This document shows, piece after piece, positions 47,781 through 56,001 of a stretch of DNA of 64,000 nucleotides. Each line of letters opens with the position of its first letter. Positions within the stretch are counted from its first letter, which is position 1. The notes under the pieces were generated by a model. The model saw nothing but the letters and a program-made list of their open reading frames with translations, made no database searches and had not been told where the DNA came from. The stretch covers positions 1 through 64,000 of the forward strand of contig OMYR01000030.1 in NCBI GenBank assembly GCA_900315335.1, written 5' to 3'. The DNA comes from an uncultured Bacteroidales bacterium. Lineage in GTDB: Bacteria > Bacteroidota > Bacteroidia > Bacteroidales > P3. The position numbers and the translations under genes were made by a program.

Positions 47781-48564
47781 GGCTTTCATCGAATCGAAGA
47801 TTTCACAAACGCCCGAAATCGCTATTGTGTTGGGCAGCGGTTTAAGTCCATTAGCAACAGAGATTGAAGACCAAATCATAATTGCATATAAAGATATTCC
47901 CCATTTTCCTGTTTCCACCGTTAAGGGACATGCAGGCAATTTGATTTTCGGTCGCCTCAACAACAAGAATGTTATTTGTATGCAAGGTAGATTTCATTTC
48001 TATGAAGGTTATCGTATGGACGAAGTAACCATTGCGCAAAGGGTTTTCTCTCTTATGGGTATCAAAACGTTGATAGTAACAAATGCGGCAGGCGGAGTTA
48101 ATAAGAATTTTTCGGTTGGAGATATTATGCTTATAACCGACCACATAAATTTTATGCCTAATCCATTAATCGGCAGAAATGATGAACGCTTCGGCAAGAG
48201 ATTTCCTTCTATGAACGAGGCGTATGATAAGGATTTACGAAATAAAGCAATAGCAACGGCAAAGGAACTGAACATCACTTTACAACAAGGTGTCTATGCA
48301 GCAGGCACTGGTCCAAGTTTCGAGACACCTGCCGAATATATGATGTATCGGACATTGGGGGTAAGTGCTGTTGGAATGAGTACCGTACCCGAAGTAATCG
48401 TTGCCGTTCATGGCGGTATGAAGGTTTTGGGACTATCTGTAATAAGCAATGTGTTCGACGAAAACAGCAATGAAGAGCAAACACATAAAGAAGTATTGGA
48501 AAACGTTGATGCGGCAACCAGGAAAATGGTTTGTTTGGTTAAAAACATAATTGCGAAGATTTAA
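47752..48564 (+). CDS. punA: Purine nucleoside phosphorylase
   Basis: Splits purine nucleosides with phosphate. The 270 residues match the trimeric (class II, inosine/guanosine) type: IVLGSGLSPLATEI (phosphate loop), HFPVSTVKGHAGNLIFG, VTNAAGGVN, the base-binding GPSFETPAEYMM region and SVISNVFDEN with the Asn that reads the purine. In Bacteroidota it is commonly next to lpxK. It starts 29 bases inside lpxK. Confidence 0.95.
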   Translation: MTYEQISEAKAFIESKISQTPEIAIVLGSGLSPLATEIEDQIIIAYKDIPHFPVSTVKGHAGNLIFGRLNNKNVICMQGRFHFYEGYRMDEVTIAQRVFSLMGIKTLIVTNAAGGVNKNFSVGDIMLITDHINFMPNPLIGRNDERFGKRFPSMNEAYDKDLRNKAIATAKELNITLQQGVYAAGTGPSFETPAEYMMYRTLGVSAVGMSTVPEVIVAVHGGMKVLGLSVISNVFDENSNEEQTHKEVLENVDAATRKMVCLVKNIIAKI

Positions 48565-48660
48565 GTTTTTGATTTTGCCTATAATCCAAATAACGCAAAT
48601 AATAGATTGGATAACGCTGCAAATCAACTGAATTCATTTGCTCGTATTATTGTTTTTATA

Positions 48661-48765
48661 ATCACTCATATTAGAAAATTAATCTCTCACACTAATTTTT
48701 TAATCTCTCACACTAAAAAATTAGTTTCATTGATTAGTAAAGTCGTATCACATATTATTATTTGC
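48661..48765. repeat. 21-bp unit array G
   Basis: Five units: 48661-48681, 48682-48702, 48703-48723, 48724-48744 and 48745-48765. The second and third share ATCTCTCACACTAA exactly. The fourth carries CATTGATTAGTAAA of the main family. It shows that the TCTCACAC and GTTTAAC cores belong to one phased array. It lies in the 264-base gap between the phosphorylase and dxr, ending about 40 bases before the dxr -7 element. Confidence 0.8.
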
Positions 48766-48802
48766 GATTGTGTATGCCGAAAGGTATATGGATAATTTTT
48801 CG

Positions 48803-48810
48803 TAATTTTG
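48803..48810 (+). promoter_or_regulatory. -7 element of dxr
   Basis: TAATTTTG followed by CA. Transcription would start near 48816, so the frame start at 48808 is inside the promoter and ATG 48829 is the likely first codon. Confidence 0.65.
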
Positions 48811-48828
48811 CACCTCATTACAAAGAAG

Positions 48829-49989
48829 ATGATGAAAGATAGGAAAAAGAATATAGCCATACTCGGTTCGACCGGTTCTATCGGAACACAGACTTTGGAC
48901 GTTATTCGCTCCAATAAAGATTTGTTTGAAGTGGAAGTACTGACGGCCGGCTCCAATGCCGAATTGCTTATTGCCCAAGCAAAGGAGTTTATGCCGAACG
49001 CTGTTGTCATTGCAGACGAAAGTAAGTACGAAATGGTCAAACAAGCCTTGGAGCAAAGCGATATAAAAGTCTTTGCAGGCAGTGAGGCTATGGGCGAAGT
49101 GGTTACTTTCAAAAACATAGATATTGTACTGACGGCTTTGGTGGGGTTTGCAGGTTTGAAACCGACAATTGAAGCCATAAAAGCGAAAAAGACCATAGCC
49201 CTTGCCAATAAAGAGACCATGGTTGTGGCAGGTGAATTGATAACACAGATGGCGTTAGATAACAATGTCGCAATACTACCTGTGGATAGCGAACATTCGG
49301 CCATTTTTCAGTGCCTACAAGGGGAATATCACAACAGAGTAAAGAGGATTTTGCTTACTGCATCGGGTGGTGCGTTTAGAGGTAAGAAGCATAGCGAATT
49401 AGGAAATATAACAGTCAAAGATGCCTTACGCAATCCTAATTGGAATATGGGCAAAAAAGTTACAATAGACTCGGCAACGCTTATGAACAAAGGCTTGGAG
49501 GTTATTGAAGCCAAATGGTTGTTCGGTGTCGATGCAAAAAAGATAACACCTGTAATTCACGCCCAAAGTATAATACATTCCATGGTTGAATTTGAGGACG
49601 GAACGATTAAAGCACAGATGTCAAGACCCGATATGCGGTTGCCGATTTTGTATGCGTTGAGTTTTCCGAAAAGAGTGGCTATGCCGTCGTTTGCAATGGA
49701 TATTTTTGAGGTTGGCAGTCTTACATTTGAAAAACCTGACACTCAAACATTCCCTTGTCTATCGCTTGCTTTCGATGCTATCGAAAAGGGCGGCAATATG
49801 CCTTGCATAATGAACGCAGCAAACGAAGTGGCAGTGGAAAAGTTTTTGAACGAAAAGATTGGTTTCTTGCAAATTCCAGAGATAATAAGCAAGGCTATGA
49901 ATGAATTTCAATTTATCAAGAATTGTTCATTGGACGACTATTTATCAACCGACAAAGAAGTGAAAGCCAAACTTGTTAAAGATATTTAA
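48829..49989 (+). CDS. dxr: 1-deoxy-D-xylulose 5-phosphate reductoisomerase
   Basis: Second enzyme of the MEP isoprenoid pathway: DXP plus NADPH gives MEP. The product has 386 residues from ATG 48829 (ATG 48832 is equally possible). NADPH-binding GSTGSIGTQTLD lies at 13-24. The metal and substrate motif VDSEHSAIFQ and the LLTASGGAF loop follow, and MNKGLEVIEAKWLF is the conserved mid-domain. The presence of dxr indicates that isoprenoids are made by the MEP route. Confidence 0.96.
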   Translation: MMKDRKKNIAILGSTGSIGTQTLDVIRSNKDLFEVEVLTAGSNAELLIAQAKEFMPNAVVIADESKYEMVKQALEQSDIKVFAGSEAMGEVVTFKNIDIVLTALVGFAGLKPTIEAIKAKKTIALANKETMVVAGELITQMALDNNVAILPVDSEHSAIFQCLQGEYHNRVKRILLTASGGAFRGKKHSELGNITVKDALRNPNWNMGKKVTIDSATLMNKGLEVIEAKWLFGVDAKKITPVIHAQSIIHSMVEFEDGTIKAQMSRPDMRLPILYALSFPKRVAMPSFAMDIFEVGSLTFEKPDTQTFPCLSLAFDAIEKGGNMPCIMNAANEVAVEKFLNEKIGFLQIPEIISKAMNEFQFIKNCSLDDYLSTDKEVKAKLVKDI

Positions 49990-50013
49990 CATTTGCTTTT
50001 GTTCGTTTATGCT

Positions 50014-50589
50014 ATGGAAATCAAGAACAGGCTTTTTATAACAACGAGGCAAGAGTTCCGCTCTTGGTTAAGTGCCAACGCAGAAACGCAGAGCGAATGT
50101 TGGGTAGAGTCGAAACGTGGTAAGAACGCTCCGAGTGATAAGTTATGGTATCTTGATGCTGTGGAGGAAGCCTTATGCTTCGGTTGGATTGATTCCACAT
50201 ATCGCAATGTTGAGGGTATTGCATTGCAAAGGTTCAGTCGTCGCGCTAAAAAATCCGAATGGTCGGAACTTAACAAAGAAAGATGTAGGAGATTGATAAA
50301 ACTTGGGCTTATGACAACGGCAGGCGAAAAAGTTTTACCCGATCTTGATAAACAAATGGAGATTGATAGCGAAATAATCGCCGCATTACAAAAAGACAAA
50401 CAAGTTTGGGAGAATTTCAATTCCTTTCCGCCCTTGTACAGGCGTGTTAGGATAGACAAAATACAAAATGAACGCAGGCGTAAAAGAATAGATGGCTACA
50501 ATAAAATGTTATCCAAATTCATTGAAGCCACAAAGCAAGGTATTATGATTAATGAGTGGAATGACAACGGCAGACTCCTTAACTACTAA
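50014..50589 (+). CDS. YdeI/OmpD-associated family protein
   Basis: Protein of 191 residues. The N-terminal region (TRQEFRSWLSANAETQSECW) and the block LWYLDAVEEALCFGWIDSTY are the signature of the YdeI family. The rest is basic and helical (QRFSRRAKKSEWSELNKERC). No signal peptide. The family has been linked to resistance to antimicrobial peptides and bacteriocins in some species, but the biochemical role is not established. Start at ATG 50014. It lies 24 bases after dxr, between dxr and rseP, which in many Bacteroidota are direct neighbours; it may be a later insertion. Confidence 0.8.
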   Translation: MEIKNRLFITTRQEFRSWLSANAETQSECWVESKRGKNAPSDKLWYLDAVEEALCFGWIDSTYRNVEGIALQRFSRRAKKSEWSELNKERCRRLIKLGLMTTAGEKVLPDLDKQMEIDSEIIAALQKDKQVWENFNSFPPLYRRVRIDKIQNERRRKRIDGYNKMLSKFIEATKQGIMINEWNDNGRLLNY

Positions 50590-50691
50590 ATTAATCAATG
50601 ACATCATTTTTTTAGTTTTTATAAACAAAATTCTCTAATCGTGAGCAAACGAAATAAACGGTTTATAAATCAAATCTAATACTATATTGTA

Positions 50692-50720
50692 TTGCATTAT
50701 ATATTTTTGTTGTATCTTTG
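50692..50720 (+). promoter_or_regulatory. Promoter of rseP-tyrS
   Basis: TTG (50692-50694), 18 bases, TATCTTTG (50713-50720), then CA. The leader is about 35 bases. It separates rseP from the dxr transcript. Confidence 0.75.
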
Positions 50721-50761
50721 CAACCCTAATTTGATGATTAAATAACAAAAAACATAAACAA

Positions 50762-52144
50762 ATGAAATTATTGGCTCTTATGCTCAGTTTGTCTTTCCTT
50801 GTGTTGATACACGAGGGCGGACATTTTCTTTTTGCACGTTTGTTCAAAACTCGTGTGGATAAATTTTACTTGTTTTTCAATCCTTGGTTTTCACTGTTAA
50901 GAGCAAAGAAATATGACGGCAAATGGCATTTTTCATTTTTCTCTACCAAATCTCCCGAAGAGTTTGCCAAACATCCTGACAACACCGAATGGGGAATAGG
51001 CTGGCTGCCTTTCGGAGGATTTTGCGAAATAGCAGGAATGATTGACGAAAACAACACTGATGCAAGCAAACTCTCTTCCGAACCTCAGCCGTGGGAGTAT
51101 CGTACCAAGAAGGCTTGGCAAAGATTGTTGATTATATCGGGTGGAGTGTTGGTAAATTTCATTGGTGCTCTTGTAATTTATTCTGCAATAATGTTTGCTT
51201 GGGGTACTGACGAATTGCCGCTTAGAAATGTTCCTTACGGCTACGATTATAACCAAACGGCACAAAAGTACGGCTTCAAAAACGGCGATTATATCCTATC
51301 CATTGACGGCAAGCAGATGAATCAAATGAAAGATGTTGTCTCGGATATATTGCTTGACGGCGGAAAAGATGTTAAAGTATTGAGAGGCTCGGATACCGTT
51401 GCTATAAAACTGCCTGATAGTTTCGCAAAAGAAATGGTGGGAGCCGGCGAAAAGCAGTTTGCTATGGCTCGTTTTCCGTTTGTCATTGGCGGCTTTACCG
51501 ATAACGCCATAGGCAAGAAAGCAGGCTTAATGGTCGGCGATTCATTGGTGGCTGTCAATTCACAACAGACATCTTCGTTCTCGGAGTTCGCAAGCAAAAT
51601 ATCTCGTTATGCCGGCTCAAAGGTTACGGTCGCTTATTACAGAAACAATAAATTGGATAGCCTTTCGATGGTATTGGACAAAGACGGAAAGATAGGTGCG
51701 TATTGCAAAGACTTTACTGCCGACATAAAGACCGAACACACATCTTACGGCTTCTTAGAGTCGATACCGAAAGGTATATCCGTAGGATTTTCGACATTGG
51801 TATCATACGTAAAACAATTCAAGATAGTATTTTCAAAAGAAGGTGCTTCACAATTAGGTGGCTTCGGCACAATAGGAAGTTTATTTCCTTCCACTTGGGA
51901 TTGGCAAATATTTTGGAATATGACCGCATTCCTTTCAATAATATTAGCCTTTATGAACATTTTGCCTATACCTGCGTTGGACGGAGGGCATGTTTTATTC
52001 ACTTTATGGGAAATGATTACGGGCAGAAAGCCGAGCGATAAATTCTTGGAAAGAGCCCAAGTGATAGGTATGATACTGTTGTTTGCATTGCTTATCTACG
52101 CCAACGGCAATGATTTGATACGTTGGATAAGCGGCAAATTGTAA
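50762..52144 (+). CDS. rseP: Site-2 membrane protease RseP
   Basis: Intramembrane zinc metalloprotease of 460 residues. HEGGH at residues 17-21 lies in the first helix. The second zinc-ligand motif is PIPALDGGHVLF near 402-413. Between them come a conserved membrane helix (about 120-140), and one or two PDZ-like segments (GDYILSIDGKQM near 178, GDSLVAVNSQQ near 262). Family knowledge: cleaves anti-sigma factors and remnant signal peptides within the membrane. No anti-sigma gene is nearby. Confidence 0.95.
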   Translation: MKLLALMLSLSFLVLIHEGGHFLFARLFKTRVDKFYLFFNPWFSLLRAKKYDGKWHFSFFSTKSPEEFAKHPDNTEWGIGWLPFGGFCEIAGMIDENNTDASKLSSEPQPWEYRTKKAWQRLLIISGGVLVNFIGALVIYSAIMFAWGTDELPLRNVPYGYDYNQTAQKYGFKNGDYILSIDGKQMNQMKDVVSDILLDGGKDVKVLRGSDTVAIKLPDSFAKEMVGAGEKQFAMARFPFVIGGFTDNAIGKKAGLMVGDSLVAVNSQQTSSFSEFASKISRYAGSKVTVAYYRNNKLDSLSMVLDKDGKIGAYCKDFTADIKTEHTSYGFLESIPKGISVGFSTLVSYVKQFKIVFSKEGASQLGGFGTIGSLFPSTWDWQIFWNMTAFLSIILAFMNILPIPALDGGHVLFTLWEMITGRKPSDKFLERAQVIGMILLFALLIYANGNDLIRWISGKL

Positions 52145-52192
52145 TACAAAACACAAAAAGAAATTAATAACAATCAATAAACAATAATTCTG

Positions 52193-53473
52193 ATGAAAGA
52201 TTTTGTAGAAGAATTAAGGTGGAGAAATATGATTCACACCATTATGCCCGGAACGGAAGACCAACTTAAAAAAGGTATGCAGACGGCATACGTCGGCATT
52301 GACCCTACTGCCGATTCTCTTCATATCGGACACTTGGTAAGTATTATGATTATGGCACATTTTCAGGCTTGCGGACACAGACCTTTGATTGTTGTGGGCG
52401 GTGCTACGGGTATGATTGGCGATCCTTCTTTCAAATCTTCGGAGCGTGTGCTTCTGACTCCCGAGACTATCAACCACAATTTACAATGTATCAAAAAACA
52501 AGTCTCCAAGTTCTTGAATTTCGACGAAAACACACCAAATCACGCTCAAATCCTAAACAACTACGATTGGACAAAAGAGTGGTCGTTCATTGACTTTATC
52601 CGTGAGATAGGCAAGCATATCACCGTCAATTATATGATGGCAAAAGACAGCGTAAAAAAGAGAATCGAGACAGGTATTTCCTTTACCGAGTTTTCTTATC
52701 AGTTACTACAAGGTTACGACTACTATTATTTATACAAGAATTATGACTGCCGTTTGCAACTCGGCGGCTCCGACCAATGGGGTAACATCACAACGGGTAC
52801 GGAACTTATCAAGCGTATGGACAATGGCGAGGCTTTCGCTATCACATGTCCGCTTATCACCAAGTCTGACGGCAAAAAGTTCGGAAAGACCGAGAAAGGA
52901 AATATTTGGTTGGATAGAGAAAAGACCTCTCCTTATCAATTCTATCAGTTTTGGCTAAATCTATCTGACGAAGATGCCAAACGTTTTATACGTATTTTCA
53001 CTCTTATGAGCCAAGAAGAGATTGAGGCATTGGAAAGCGAACACGACAAACAGCCGGAGGCAAGACTATTACAAAAGGCTTTGGCAAAAGACATCACAAT
53101 TCGTGTTCATAGCCAAGAGGACTACGACAACGCTATCGAAGCCTCACAAATTCTTTTCGGCAAGGGTACCAAAGAGTCTTTATCCAAACTTGACGAGATG
53201 ACGTTTTTGAGTGTCTTTGACGGCGTGCCGCAATTCACGGTATCGAAGTCTGAGATAGAAAACGGCATCGGCATCATTGATTTGTTGGCTGACAAAACGC
53301 AGATACTTTCTTCAAAAGGCGAGGTTCGTCGTGAGTTAAAAGGCAACTCTTTATCGATAAATAAAGAAAAGATTACCGAAACTTTCGTTACCGATAAATC
53401 CTGTCTTTTGAACGACAAGTATATTTTGGTACAAAAGGGCAAGAAAAACTATTTTATCATCATCGCCCAATAA
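52193..53473 (+). CDS. tyrS: Tyrosyl-tRNA synthetase
   Basis: Class I synthetase of 426 residues. HIGH is at 44-47 and the KMSKS-like KFGKT at 229-233, the usual form in bacterial TyrRS. Substrate-binding motifs include [12 protein letters not shown] and [11 protein letters not shown]. The C-terminal S4-like RNA-binding domain (about 355-426) has [20 protein letters not shown]. It follows rseP by 48 bases with no separate promoter or T-box seen. Confidence 0.96.
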   Translation: MKDFVEELRWRNMIHTIMPGTEDQLKKGMQTAYVGIDPTADSLHIGHLVSIMIMAHFQACGHRPLIVVGGATGMIGDPSFKSSERVLLTPETINHNLQCIKKQVSKFLNFDENTPNHAQILNNYDWTKEWSFIDFIREIGKHITVNYMMAKDSVKKRIETGISFTEFSYQLLQGYDYYYLYKNYDCRLQLGGSDQWGNITTGTELIKRMDNGEAFAITCPLITKSDGKKFGKTEKGNIWLDREKTSPYQFYQFWLNLSDEDAKRFIRIFTLMSQEEIEALESEHDKQPEARLLQKALAKDITIRVHSQEDYDNAIEASQILFGKGTKESLSKLDEMTFLSVFDGVPQFTVSKSEIENGIGIIDLLADKTQILSSKGEVRRELKGNSLSINKEKITETFVTDKSCLLNDKYILVQKGKKNYFIIIAQ

Positions 53474-53526
53474 GTTTTAATACTATACTTTTCTGCGAAT
53501 TTGATTTGATAAAAGTTCAATGGTCG

Positions 53527-53534
53527 CAAAAGTA
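53527..53534 (-). promoter_or_regulatory. Orphan -7-like element pointing into the tyrS end
   Basis: On the minus strand TACTTTTG followed by CG, 54 bases past the tyrS stop. It would give a transcript antisense to the end of tyrS. No gene follows it. It may be chance or a relic. Confidence 0.3.
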
Positions 53535-53541
53535 CAACGAG

Positions 53542-53568
53542 TGGGGAGCAATTTTCAATTGTTCCCCA
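53542..53568 (+). terminator. Terminator of rseP-tyrS
   Basis: TGGGGA-CAATT (53542-53552) pairs with AATTG-TCCCCA (53558-53568) with one mismatch and is followed by TTTCTTTG. Confidence 0.75.
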
Positions 53569-53730
53569 TTTCTTTGTTTAATGTTGTCCAAACATAAAAC
53601 ATATTTGTTTTACCACACCTCTGTCTATGTTTTTCAAAATCTCTTACGCAGACTGATTTTCTTTTCTTACAGCCTTACTTTTCTCTCCTCTCGCCTACTC
53701 TTTTTTGTCCAAACCATTGAATTTATCGTC

Positions 53731-53882
53731 ACGAATAGCACTAACTCGCGTCACGAGTAGCACAGACTAATTTCCGGAGTAGCACTAACTCTTGATGTGG
53801 ATATCGCAATCCACAGCAAGAGTTAGTGCTACTCCGGACGAGAGTCTGTGCTATTCGGAACAAGAGTTAGTACTATTCGGGA
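53731..53882. repeat. Mirror-symmetric array of 22-bp units (giant hairpin)
   Basis: Three 22-bp units start at 53733, 53755 and 53777, each with GARTAGCACTAACT- or GAGTAGCACAGACT-like sequence. A palindromic centre follows (GTGGAT 53797-53802, ATCCAC 53809-53814). Then three units are inverted: AGTTAGTGCTACTC, AGTCTGTGCTATTC, AGTTAGTACTATTC. The inner arms 53774-53794 and 53817-53837 are perfect inverse copies over 21 bases; the outer arms match with few changes. It sits between convergent tyrS and nadK. In the rest of the 457-base gap I see only the tyrS terminator and T/C-rich sequence, perhaps decayed 22-bp units at about 53665-53730. Confidence 0.85.
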
Positions 53883-53930
53883 CAAAAATGTCCGTAATTG
53901 ATATAAAAAGTCGCCTACGAAAAATAAAAT

Positions 53931-54827
53931 TTACAGATTGCCGGTTAGAAATTTGGGAGTCTGTCCCCACATCAATTTATTGCGTATCGAAAAGAAAAAG
54001 TCTTGGTTCTTTAATCTCACAAGATTCCAACTGTATCGGCTTTTGCGTATGGTTATCTCGCCTTGCGTCCTATCGAAAATCGCATAGCCATCGACTAACA
54101 TCTTACAAGGGTCTTCCGTGTCAGGTATTCTGACTTTGACCACATCATCATCCGAAATAATTATAGGACGAAAGGTAAGGTTATGCGGAGCAATAGGTGT
54201 AACACATAGGCAACGGCTGTCGGGGGTAATGATAGGGCCGCCCGCACTCATAGAATATGCCGTCGAACCGGTAGGCGTTGCGATTATCAAACCGTCTCCA
54301 CAGAATGTGGAAGCGTATTTGTCATTGATAAACACCTCTAAATCCACAACGCTGCCCCTATTGGTCGAAAGAAAACATACCTCGTTAAACGCAAACTCCC
54401 TGCCCGAACAATCGAAAGAGTACTCGGGCTTTAATACCGGTCGCTTCTCTATCGTGTAGTTCTCGGCAACGATTTCCTTGACAATGGTCTTGATGTCCGA
54501 ACGCCCCGCCGTTGTAAGAAAACCTAAATGTCCAAGATTAATTCCGATAACCGCAATATCGGTTCCTATAACGTAATCCAAAGTGTCCAACATCGTTCCG
54601 TCGCCACCTAAGGAAAACAAAATCTTGCTGTGCTTGTCAATCTCACTTTTTTTGGTGAAAGTTTCTATGCCTTTGATATGGGTTATTAGGTCTTTGATAG
54701 CATCGTAAAAAGGCTTCCACACAAGCACGTCAATACCCTGTGCGGATAAATCTTCCAACAATAAAACTATTAAATCTTTGTCCTGTGGATTGGTCGGAAC
54801 CTTGCCGTAAATGGAAATTATCATCAA
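53931..54827 (-). CDS. nadK: NAD kinase
   Basis: Makes NADP from NAD with ATP. Among 298 residues, the conserved GGDGT is at 74-78 and is followed by INLGHLGFLT. The NE/D motif is FAFNEVCFLS, and the glycine-rich CGDGLIIATPTGSTAYSMSAGGP completes the site (cited in part as ATPTGSTAYS). The length is normal. The product supplies NADPH for dxr among others. No good promoter motif lies in the 80 bases between it and sufD. The start is MMIIS at 54827 or one codon later. Confidence 0.95.
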   Translation of the reverse strand: MMIISIYGKVPTNPQDKDLIVLLLEDLSAQGIDVLVWKPFYDAIKDLITHIKGIETFTKKSEIDKHSKILFSLGGDGTMLDTLDYVIGTDIAVIGINLGHLGFLTTAGRSDIKTIVKEIVAENYTIEKRPVLKPEYSFDCSGREFAFNEVCFLSTNRGSVVDLEVFINDKYASTFCGDGLIIATPTGSTAYSMSAGGPIITPDSRCLCVTPIAPHNLTFRPIIISDDDVVKVRIPDTEDPCKMLVDGYAIFDRTQGEITIRKSRYSWNLVRLKNQDFFFSIRNKLMWGQTPKFLTGNL

Positions 54828-54907
54828 AATATAGTTTTTATTTAACGCCTATTTTTATTCTTGCTATGCGGTTATCAAAACTTTTTTATTACAAAACAAA
54901 ATCTTGA

Positions 54908-55945
54908 TTATAAATTTATTTTGAAAGGATTTTCAACGGATAACTCGCCTTCCAAACGCTTTTTAATCATCTCTGCAAAGCCGTTTCTAAGTTCTTCTAT
55001 CTCGCTTTTCAACAGCACGCTCTGACAAAACGCATTCATAAGAAGCATCTTGGCTTGCTTGGAAGAAATACCCCTTGTGCGAAGATAATACAGGGCTTGT
55101 TCGTCCAATTGTCCCGTTGTTGCACCGTGAGAACACTGAACGTCATCGTTATATATCTCCAAGACAGGACGTGTATTGACTTTGGCTTTATCGGTTAAAA
55201 GGATATTGTTGTTGGTTTGACGAGCATCGTTGTTTTTAGCATCGTAATCGACTAATATATGTCCCAAGAAGTTGGCTTTGGCTTCGTCGTCCAAGATACC
55301 TTTGAACAATTGGTTGCTTCGACAAGAGTTGGTGTAATGGCAAACATCGACAACAGTCTCAACACTCTGCTGACGATCCATAAGATACAAGCCGTTCAAA
55401 TCGGCAGATGCCCTATCGCCCTTGAAAATAACCTTTATATTGTTGGATAGCTTGCCGCCGTTCAATGTTATGAAAAAGGTCTGCAATTCGCTATTCGCCT
55501 GCAATTCAAAATTCAATTTGGTGTTTATCGATGTTTGGTTATTGACGTTCTCCATTTTGTAGAAAGAGACTTTGGAGTACGGCATCATATCCACATTCAA
55601 CGTGTTTTCAACGCAAACTTCGGTCTTAGGCAATGTGTCATCGCAATACAAAACGGTTATCTTGGAATTCTCACCTGCTATGATTGTCGTTTTGCTTTGG
55701 ATATTGGAGTTTTCTTCACCGTCCAACATATTAATGATTTGTATAGGACGCAATATCTCGGCGTTGTCGTTGATACGGATTATGCAATCGGTGTCGGTAT
55801 TTTCTATTGTCAATTCATTTTTAAGACAATTGAACGCAGCACTGCCTTGCGGAGTAAATCTGCCGTTTTGTTTTTTAATCTTTATCGTATCCAAATTGGG
55901 AATGCTACAAGCGAAACATTCGCAAACATTATCTTGTGTATTCAT
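54908..55945 (-). CDS. sufD: SufD, Fe-S cluster assembly scaffold subunit, short form
   Basis: Partner of SufB and SufC in the SUF system. The beta-helix core and the C-terminal block are clear: NTRPVLEIYNDDVQCSHGAT (with the conserved His and Cys region) and QALYYLRTRGISSKQAKMLL. At 345 residues it is about 80-100 shorter than most SufD; the N-terminal helical domain that usually starts the protein is missing, and the frame begins with MNTQDNVCECFACSIPN. An upstream in-frame stretch of that domain is not seen. It follows sufC by 56 bases. Confidence 0.88.
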   Translation of the reverse strand: MNTQDNVCECFACSIPNLDTIKIKKQNGRFTPQGSAAFNCLKNELTIENTDTDCIIRINDNAEILRPIQIINMLDGEENSNIQSKTTIIAGENSKITVLYCDDTLPKTEVCVENTLNVDMMPYSKVSFYKMENVNNQTSINTKLNFELQANSELQTFFITLNGGKLSNNIKVIFKGDRASADLNGLYLMDRQQSVETVVDVCHYTNSCRSNQLFKGILDDEAKANFLGHILVDYDAKNNDARQTNNNILLTDKAKVNTRPVLEIYNDDVQCSHGATTGQLDEQALYYLRTRGISSKQAKMLLMNAFCQSVLLKSEIEELRNGFAEMIKKRLEGELSVENPFKINL

Positions 55946-56001
55946 CGTTCTGTCGCTACGCAGTTAATGGCTTTATATGTTCTCGTTCTCAGATTATGCG
56001 G

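Noticed and set aside
6717-48765. CRISPR arrays
   Set aside because: The repeats are contiguous, degenerate and without unique spacers, and no cas gene is present.
52145-52192. T-box leader of tyrS
   Set aside because: The gap to rseP is only 48 bases, too short for a T-box, and no promoter is present.
53506-54133. Two plus-strand frames after tyrS (53506-53760 and 53792-54133)
   Set aside because: The first crosses the tyrS terminator and the second lies in the mirror element and antisense to nadK. Neither resembles a protein.
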